From Jaltomata sinuosa (lineage: Eukaryota; Streptophyta; Magnoliopsida; Solanales; Solanaceae): a stretch of DNA of 64,000 bases. Below are positions 56,628 to 64,000 of the stretch, piece by piece. Where the stretch lies: assembly GCA_003996215.1 (NCBI GenBank), contig QJPP01005254.1:38907-102906 (forward strand), in the 5' to 3' direction. A model generated the notes under the pieces. That model saw only the letters and a program-made list of their open reading frames with translations, was not told the origin of the DNA and searched no databases. The stretch's first letter is position 1, and each line of letters opens with the position of its first letter. The translations under genes were made by a program, and so were the position numbers.

Positions 56628-57350
56628 CACTACTAGAAAAACAGGGAAAACCGACCTCAAAAAATCGACTCAAAACCGACTCACAAGACCAAGTCGGAAA
56701 AGGCTTGGTTGGTTTTGTATACCGACATCGTGAGGTCGGTAAATACCGACCTCCGGATGTCGGTTTTAATTTTAAATCCAAAAATTAAGAATTTAATATA
56801 TATTTTATTTCTTTTATTTCCGACTTCCTGAAGTCGGTTCTTTTTAAAAAAAATATTATTAAAAATATAATATACTGACCTCCGGAGGTCGGTATTGTTT
56901 AATTTCTAATTTATTATCTTTTTGGTGTTCCGACCTCCGGAAGTCGGTATTACTGAATTTTTAATTTATTATTTTTTTGGTTTTTCGACCTCCGGAAGTC
57001 GGTATTACTGAATTTTTAATTTATTATTTTTTTTATTTTCCGACCTCCGGAAGTCGGTATTACTGAAATTTTAATTTATTATTTTTCTGATATTCCGACC
57101 TCTTGAGGTCGGTATTATTTAAATTTCATTTTCCTATTTCACTTGATTCCGACTAATTGAGGTCGGTTTTTTGGAAAATTTTATTCAAAAACCGACTTCC
57201 TGATGTCGGTTTTTTGGAAAATTTTATTCAAAAAATCGACTTCCTGATGTCGGTATTTCGGAAAATTTTATTCAAAAAACCGACTTCCTGATGTCGGTTT
57301 TCTGGAAAATTTACCAAAAATACCGACCTCAGGAGGTCAGTTTGTTGTCG
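56628..57350. repeat. CACTA terminal inverted repeat and subterminal repeats
   Basis: After the terminal CACTACTAG, blocks such as CCGACCTCCGGAAGTCGGTA, CCGACTTCCTGATGTCGGTT and CCGACCTCTTGAGGTCGGTA occur more than a dozen times, each a palindrome CCGAC(N)GTCGG, at 50-60 bp spacing separated by AATTTTTAATTTATTATTTT-like spacers. In En/Spm, subterminal repeats bind TNPA. Confidence 0.93.
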
Positions 57351-57580
57351 ATATTTTGCCATAAAATTGGCAGTAAATTGCTGCAATTTGAATTGCCCAC
57401 CTGCATATTTGATAATGCATATATTCAACCAAAACCAGCTCAAATAGCTGTCAAGACGATATTTTTCTATATTTACGTTTCACTACTTCAAATTAAACTT
57501 AAAATACGATCAAACAATCTAAAAAGTGTACAAACTATATATACTAAGTTCAAAATGTCTAGTAGTTAGGTACAACACAA

Positions 57581-59399
57581 CTACTCATCATTAGCATCAT
57601 CATCCTCATCCTCATCCTCTTCACCCTCCTCACCCTCCTCACCCTCCTCACCCTCGATATCAGACTCATCCACTAGGCATCGACGTTTATCACTAGCACA
57701 ATGAGGAATAATCTTTCCCGACTCAAAAAGAGATTTTAACTGGGACTGAAGCTCCGCATACCTCTTGTTCTCTATCTCCTTTGATGCTGCAATCTGTGCA
57801 ATCTGCTCGTCTCTTTTCTTCTCCCTTTCGGTTGATGCAGCAAGCTCGGCAGTGAGCATAGATATCTTCTCCTTCATTACAGACACGACCGCTTTATCCA
57901 CATTATCGAAGCCTGAAGATGATGGACAATAAAACCAGGGTTTCTTCTCCGCAAAAGCCTTTTGTGTGTAACCATAGACTGAACCTCTTACTGGTTCACC
58001 CGCACTCTCTCGCCAAAATTGTTCTACTTGTTCATCTGTAAGCGGTGTGTCCTGACTTTCAGGAGGTTGAGTACTACGGTACTCCTGAATTCTTTGCACA
58101 AACGACTCCTATATTTAAATGAATAACTCTTAGCATATGAATATAATAGATAAAAGAAAAAAAAGAATAAAAAAATAGTTTGAATGCAGTTCTTACATGT
58201 GTCTGTTGAGCATGTGTCTCACACCAACTTTCATCTGTGGAATTTTTTGGCGTCTTTGTGTGACAAACTTTGAATAACTCTTCCTGTGTTACAGGCCTAC
58301 CCAAGTCTTTTTCCTGCAAACAACATGCATATAATGTGATTATTAATCTCCAAAAGCTACTTATCAAAAAGGATAATTTTATTTAACTAAATTAAGAAAA
58401 TATATCATTCTCTTCTTTCTAGTAAGCTGGCTAATGGCCCCACCAGTGTGCAAAGAGCCGCCCTTATCCGATGCTCGAGCCTTCTTCCCGATCTCCCTTC
58501 TCTTAAGAAATTTTTCATCACTTTTCCAAAAATTCAATAACTTGGCCCACATATCTGGCACCATAAAAGATGGAACTCTATTTTCTGCCCGACAATCAGA
58601 AAATAGGCCACTAAGCACCTTCCCAGCTCTATATTTGAAGTTACTTTGAACTTTATTCTCATGCTCGGGAGCCCATACGTAATATTTCTGCAATAAAAAA
58701 TAGTTAAATATTTATTCTAGAAATGTGTAGCGAATTTAAATGTATATAATGTGAATTTAATTGAAAAATATTTTTACCCTAAATTCTATGAAGATCTGTC
58801 CTTGGATATTAAGTGGTATCGAACCCCAAGTCGGGTACATATCATTATAAAATGATCCGATGCAATTAAGGATTATTTTTGTCATTCATTCATCCGGAAA
58901 TAACCTGCAATACAAGATTAAACACTTGGAATATAAATTTGCAAATTAAAAAATTAAAAAATAAACATATAAAAAAAAGATGTAATATAGTTGAATAATA
59001 CCTATATCCTATAGGCTCGATGATGAGTCTCTGGGTATGGTCTCTATCGCCTGACTGTAAACCACCTAGCCGTGGACCATGTGCATCTGAGTGCTGGGTC
59101 GTGGTAGTATTAGAACTCGAGCCACCGGAACCAAGACGAAGACCTGAAAGTCCAACTGATCCACTAGCAGCACTGGACTGACTAGTGCTGGCTGATGGCA
59201 AGGTAGACTGATGACCAAGATGGGAATAACCCTGTAGTGTTTGGTAACCCGAAGTGGGTACCATGACGGGCAAAGATATAGAATGACCAGAAAGTGGAGT
59301 CACGCGAGTAGAGGCATTATGTGACTGATGTACCGAGTGAGAAGCTGAAAGTGAGGCTCGTGGTGAGATATAAGCTCGCGGGGGCTCATCAGCTATCAC
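57581..59399 (-). pseudogene. TNPA-like CACTA protein (plant transposase Ptta/En/Spm type), one stop
   Basis: TNPA-type proteins bind subterminal repeats and cooperate with TNP2 in excision. Proposed exons: 59399(or further 5')-59002, 58904-58778, 58687-58388, 58313-58197, 58108-57581, all with GT/AG borders and consistent phase. N-terminus is Ser/Gly-rich (SQSSAASGSVGLSG). The conserved core has MYPTWGSIP, KYYVWAPEHENKV, FKYRAGKVLSGLF, DMWAKLLNFWKSDEKFLKR and ASDKGGSLHTGGA, then LGRPVTQEELF and ESWCETHAQQTH. The C-terminus has a coiled coil (EREKKRDEQIAQIAASKEIE) and ends in an Asp/Glu tail. A TGA at 58886-58888 interrupts exon 2, and no ATG was found in the first exon, so an upstream exon near 59480 is likely. 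Confidence 0.82.
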
Positions 59400-60041
59400 G
59401 ACCTCAATGGGTCTTTTAGAAGTATAGAGCTTTTTTTTCTTTTTTAATTGACGGGTTTCTTTTGGTTAGCCTTGTTCTTATCTACGATCTATTAAAATGA
59501 AGGTGAAGTTAAAAGAAAAAATAGAGAAATGCTCAGGTTACTAATATTTTGAACAATAAACTTAACAACAAACACAATGACCAAAATTGAAAAAATTATT
59601 AGTATTCATTTATTCCTCATATATATATGACAGATTGATAGTACCAACCTATTGTTATAGCAGTTCCTTAAGTTGTTTTACCTTTTGAGTAGAGCTCATG
59701 TATCACATTAGAACAATATTCTTCTCTTTTTTGTCTTCTTTTTTTGTTTCTCTTTAATGTTGATGGATTATGAAGTCTTTTAATTGACAATGTATTTTAT
59801 TTTAGATACATATAACACATGAATAATTACACATGCTATCATATTATATAATTATAGTACCAAAACATATTTGGTCACTAATAAGGGCTGAGATATATAA
59901 CTCAGAACTTCAGACATGACTCTTGATTAAAGAACTATAATTGAAGATTACATTTTACAAATCTAAGAAGGCTGTAAATATTAAAAGAAATATCCTCTTC
60001 GGATTCAATAATTAAAAATAATGAATACAACATGCTAATTG

Positions 60042-63000
60042 CTATTCATCCTCTTCGGAAGTTTCGTCCCCATCTATCCATTCATTCTCTTCGGAAGTCT
60101 CCTCCTCAGTTGCCCATTCAACTTCTTCATCTGTTGATTCATCCTCCTCGACATTTGGTAATGTTTCTAACTCTTCTCTACTAACTTCTTCTAAAATGTG
60201 ATCAGGATGCTCCAAGTTGGTTTCTAACTCAACGTCCACTTCTTGGTGAACAATTGCTATTTCGTTTTGATAAGCAACATCCAACACATTCTCAACTTCC
60301 ACCCTCCCCATAGGCTTAGTTTTGATTACAACCCACCAATCAGACTTGTCCCTACGCAACGGATAAGGAGCATAGTACACTTGCTTAGCATTCTGTGCAA
60401 TAATAAAAGGATCATAAGCATGATAAGTCCTGGTGTGTTTGACTTCAATGATGTTATGTTGCTTAAGTTCTCTTGTACCTCTGTTTGGTTTTGGATCAAA
60501 CCACTTGCATTGAAAAAGTACAATTCTTTTGATTGGCCAACCAGAATACTCCACCTCTAGAATCTCCTGTAGCACGCCAAAATAATCAACGTTCTCATTT
60601 TGGTTTCCATCGCCACCTTTAACCCAAACCCCACTATTGTTAGTTTTTCTATTCTTTGAGTATTCCTCCGTGGCAAATTTAAAACCATTTACATTATATT
60701 GGGACATTGTATGAACTTTAATCGGTCCCCAAGAAATATCCTTGAAAAATTGATCAAATGTGGCGGCATTTTCTGAATTGTAGACCTATATATGGTTAGT
60801 AAATTAAAAATAGTATTAGTAGAAGGAAGAGAACTATACGTTGTTGTTATTATGTATATATTATAACACTTACCCAATCAGTATACCATGTTGTAAATGA
60901 CAAACACACTTGATCATGGCCATATAGCTCCACAAAATAACTGTAGTATCACATTAAAAATATAGTTAATTTTCTTAATGAAATTGTAGTTGAATATGTT
61001 GTGTAAGCATTTAATTTCCTTACTCTAAAAAGGGCTGGACTTCTGGGCAATTCAGCAAGACATGTAGCGCTGCAGATTTTTTCTCCTTTTCGGTAAGTAT
61101 GCGCAATCTACGCCTTTTTGAACCCTTACCCGACTGATTGAAGATTGATAATGGTTGTACTGCGGCATCAGTCACGGCATCAGCATGTCGATTAGGTCTG
61201 TTTCTCAAGCACGACACTTGATCATCAAAGTAGTAAGAACAAAAGTGGGTTGTTTCTCTAGCAAGATATGCTTCAACTATAGAGCCTTCCACCCTATTTT
61301 TATTTTTGACACTCCTTTTAGACTTGCCAATGGTGCTGTAAAATTTTACGTTAGATATGTATATAATTGAAGAAATAAGAATAAATGTGTTGTAGTTACT
61401 TACCGCTCATAAGGATACATCCACCTATTTTGAACTGGACCTCCCATTAGGGCTTCGTGGACAAGGTGAATGGGAAGATGTTCCATCACATCGAAGAACC
61501 CAGGTGGAAGAATCTTCTCCAACTTATTACTGATAACAACAATATTTTCATCCATCTTAATCAGATTTTCTACTCTCAATGTGCTGGAACACAAATCTTT
61601 GAAAAATAAATTGATCTCTGCCATCGGTTTCCATATATTTTCAGGCAATCTATTAAAAGCAATCGGAAGTAATTGTTCCATGAAAACGTGGCAGTCATGA
61701 CTTTTCATCCCATTTAAGATTCCATGGTCCATGTCAACCCTCTTCCCCAAATTGGAGGCATATCCATTTGGCATCTTCAAACTCTGCACCCACTCACAAA
61801 TTTTTCGCTTTTGTTCCATTGTGAATGAATAACTGCCCTTGGGCTTAAGCAACTTCTCATTGGCAGACTCTTGTAAATGTAACTCTGGTCGTCTACAGTG
61901 TTCCGGTAAGTCAAGTCTAGCCTTAATATTATCCTTTGTCTTGCCAGTTACATCCATTACAGTGTTGAACAAATTATCAAAATAATTTTTTTCAATATGC
62001 ATAACATCAAGATTATGTCTGAGTAGATTATCCTTCCAATAAGGTAATTCCCAGAATATGCTCTGTTTAGTCCAATTATGCGCAACATCGTACCCATGGA
62101 ATTTATACGGTGGTTCCTCGGTAATCTTTGGCAAATTTTGAACCCTCTCCCAAATATCATGACCCGTTAATATTGGCGGTGGACCATTGTGTTCAGTTTT
62201 ATTCTTTCTAAATGCATATTTCATTTTCCTGAACTCATGATTAGGTGGCAAGAACCTACGGTGACAATCAAACCATGAAGTTTTCCGACCATGTTTTAAT
62301 GTGAATGATTTAGTATCTTCCATGCAGTAGGGACAAGCTAACTTTCCAGCAGTCATCCACCCAGACAACATTCCATAGGCAGGAAAATCATTAATAGTCC
62401 ACATTAAGGTAGCACGTAAGTTGAAATTTTATTTACGAGAAATGTCCCATGTTTCAACCCCCACAGACCACAACAATTTCAACTCATCAATCAAAGGTTG
62501 TAAGTACACATCGATCAGACCTTTTGGATTACGCGGGCCAGGAATAACACAATTCAGAAATATATATGGACTTGTCATACACATCTCAGGTGGAAGATTA
62601 TACGGTGTAATAAACACAGGCCAACATGAATATGGTGCAGCCCCAACTGAAAAAGGGGTGAAACCATCAGCACACAAACCCAACCTAACATTCCTTGGTT
62701 CAGCTGCAAAATCTGGATAAGTTCTATCAAAATGCTTCCAGGCCTCTCCGTCTGATGGATGACACATGACACCAGGTGGTCTTCTATTTTCACGGTGCCA
62801 TCTCATATGAGGAGCGGAGCTATTTGATGCATACAACCTCTTCAACCTTGGTATAAGAGGTAAATAATGCATCGTCTTAAAAGCAATTTTCTTTGAAATA
62901 GAACCACACTTATAGCGAGGGTGTCCACAGAACTTACATGACTCTATATTGACATCCTCCTTAAAGTATAACATGCAACCATTTTCACAACAATCAATTC

Positions 63001-63667
63001 TGATCGAGGAGAGCCCTAACTTTGAAACCAATCTCTTTGCCTTATAGTAAGAATCAGGAACCTTTATATTGGAGTCAACTAATTCATTCATAAGGTCTAT
63101 CATATAGTCCATTGCTCCTTGAGCAACATTCCAATCAGATTTGATACTTAAAAATCTAACTGCAACAGACAATTGAGAGTGCGGACTCCCCTCAAAGAAA
63201 GGACGACTAGCATCATGCAATTGTTCATAAAAATTGTGTGCTTCTTCATTGGGAGGTTCTTCTACATTTTCCCCAAATTCAAAATCAGAATGCATCCCAA
63301 AAGCATCATGAATCATATCCGGCATTCTAGAATCTTGGACATAATTATGTTCCTCAGATCTACTACTTTCACCAACAACAAAGTTACTAAACCTATTAAT
63401 GTTACTATCAACTTCACCATGACTGGTCCAAACTGTATATCCTGGTTTAAAACCCTTGAACATAAGATGCATAGAAACATTCTCTGTTGTTTGATATCTC
63501 ACGTTGCTACAGTTAATACAAGGACACCTAATCAACTTTGAAGTTAAAAAAGGCTCAAGTGTCTTTGCATGATTTATAAAACGAGTGACACCTTCTGCAA
63601 ATTCCGGAATCATACCCGCTCGACCAGGATTATTTCTATTATACATCCAACTACGATCAGGTTCCAT
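60042..63667 (-). pseudogene. TNP2-like CACTA transposase, one stop codon
   Basis: Cuts and moves CACTA elements. Exons 63667-61404, 61335-61024, 60940-60874 and 60785-60042 join to 3387 nt, exactly 1129 codons, supporting the model. Domains in order: transposase-associated N-terminus (MEPDRSWMYNR, EGVTRFINHA, IRCPCINCSN) at about 1-80; TNP2 core about 200-600 (YCMEDTKSFTLKHGRKTSWF, CHRRFLPPNHEFRKM, DVMHIEKNYFDNLFNTVMD); DUF4218 about 640-800 (SHDCHVFMEQLLPIAF, EGSIVEAYLARETTHFC); DUF4216 near the C-terminus (VLFQCKWFDP, YYAPYPLRRDKSDWWVV), then an acidic tail. A TAA at 62429-62431 breaks exon 1 where family members have a sense codon; the frame is open on both sides. This is the only defect seen. 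Confidence 0.88.
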
Positions 63668-63689
63668 CTACACAAACAATAAATCAAAC

Positions 63690-64000
63690 TAAAGCTTAAT
63701 TAAATCACATTTGAACTAATTCCAATAACTAAATCACACTTCACTATAAAAAGTTTCTAGTTCAAAATTCCAACTAACAACTAACTACATTTTACTTATT
63801 TTAAGTCACTAGTTTAAAATTTTAACTTACTAAACTTCACAATTTTAAGTCACTAGTTCAAAATTTCAACTAACAACTAACTACACTTTACTTATTTTAA
63901 GTCACTAGTTCAAAATTTTAACTTACTACAATTCACTATTTTAAGTCACTAGTTCAAAATTTCAACTAACAACTAACTACACTTTACTTATTGTTAAGTC
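63690..64000. repeat. Tandem repeat upstream of TNP2, running out of the window
   Basis: ATTTTAAGTCACTAGTTCAA recurs at about 63750, 63800, 63850, 63895 and 63940 with alternating ATTTCAACTAACAACTAACT and ATTTTAACTTACT segments, giving a ~90-100 bp higher-order unit. It lies in the TNP2 promoter/leader side of the CACTA element. Confidence 0.85.

Larger units (their letters stand above)
56628..64000 (-). mobile_element. CACTA (En/Spm) DNA transposon, 3' end and both genes; 5' end outside window
   Basis: The terminal inverted repeat CACTACTAGAAAAACAGG starts at 56628 and is followed by about 700 bp of palindromic subterminal repeats. On the minus strand lie a TNP2-like transposase gene (63667-60042) and a TNPA-like gene (59399-57581), the standard pair of plant CACTA elements. 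Both genes have a single nonsense codon but otherwise preserved exons and splice sites. The upstream terminus lies beyond 64000, so the element exceeds 7.4 kb. The 3-bp target duplication would be TCT (56625-56627). Confidence 0.93.

Noticed and set aside
62421..62720. Plus-strand frames opposite TNP2 (also 63173-63541, 61470-61700)
   Set aside because: Antisense shadows of the transposase exons.

Overview
The window is plant nuclear DNA, almost certainly from the nightshade family (Solanaceae; Solanum- or Capsicum-like, species not determinable by eye). The evidence is an integrated solendovirus-type pararetrovirus, SINEs with the conserved angiosperm/TS-type 3' end, tRNA-primed Ty3/gypsy elements of the Tat/Ogre and Del/Tekay types, and AT-rich intergenic DNA full of MITEs. 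Only one convincing host gene is present: a compact RER1-family gene (Golgi-to-ER retrieval receptor) on the minus strand at 48280-49920. Nearly everything else is transposon, nested several layers deep.

Layout, left to right. 1-10225: a Tat/Ogre-like LTR retrotransposon on the minus strand with about 4.56 kb LTRs, a tRNA-Arg primer site, a gag gene only, and an 11-copy minisatellite before its 3' LTR. 10226-11045: a MITE remnant. 11361-13679: a foldback element with long purine/pyrimidine arms, a core of about eight ~112-bp repeats, and a SINE nested in one arm. 13680-20600: AT-rich DNA with a Helitron-like 5' end, a ~180-bp tandem duplication in which each copy took a different MITE, and two exon-like fragments of an unrecognised gene.

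20640-32947: a nearly full-length endogenous pararetrovirus on the minus strand (tRNA-Met primer site, movement protein, coat protein with zinc knuckle, protease, RT/RNase H, transactivator/inclusion-body ORF, TATA box, leader). It carries many stops and frameshifts and is interrupted at 27001-31182 by a young non-autonomous LTR element with a tRNA-Asp primer site, 1310-bp LTRs that are about 99.3% identical, and a GCGGA target duplication. 33050-45133: a complete but decayed Del/Tekay-like chromovirus (ATTTG target duplication, chromodomain integrase).

45134-48279: AT-rich spacer and the RER1 3' flank. 48280-49920: RER1. 50050-54711: a decayed L1-type LINE on the plus strand, split at 51622-53085 by a 1464-bp gag-only LTR element. 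54721-55574: a MULE-like MITE. 56628-64000: the 3' end and both genes (TNPA-like and TNP2-like) of a CACTA (En/Spm) transposon on the minus strand; the right end lies beyond the window.

The elements form a datable stack: Ogre-like element into a MITE, SINE into an LTR, SINE into a foldback arm, Athila-primed element into the pararetrovirus, gag-only element into the LINE, and hAT MITE plus SINE into an RER1 intron. Two unrelated gag-only, two-LTR elements in one window are the most notable biology. No bacterial-type system, CRISPR array, tRNA or rRNA gene was seen.
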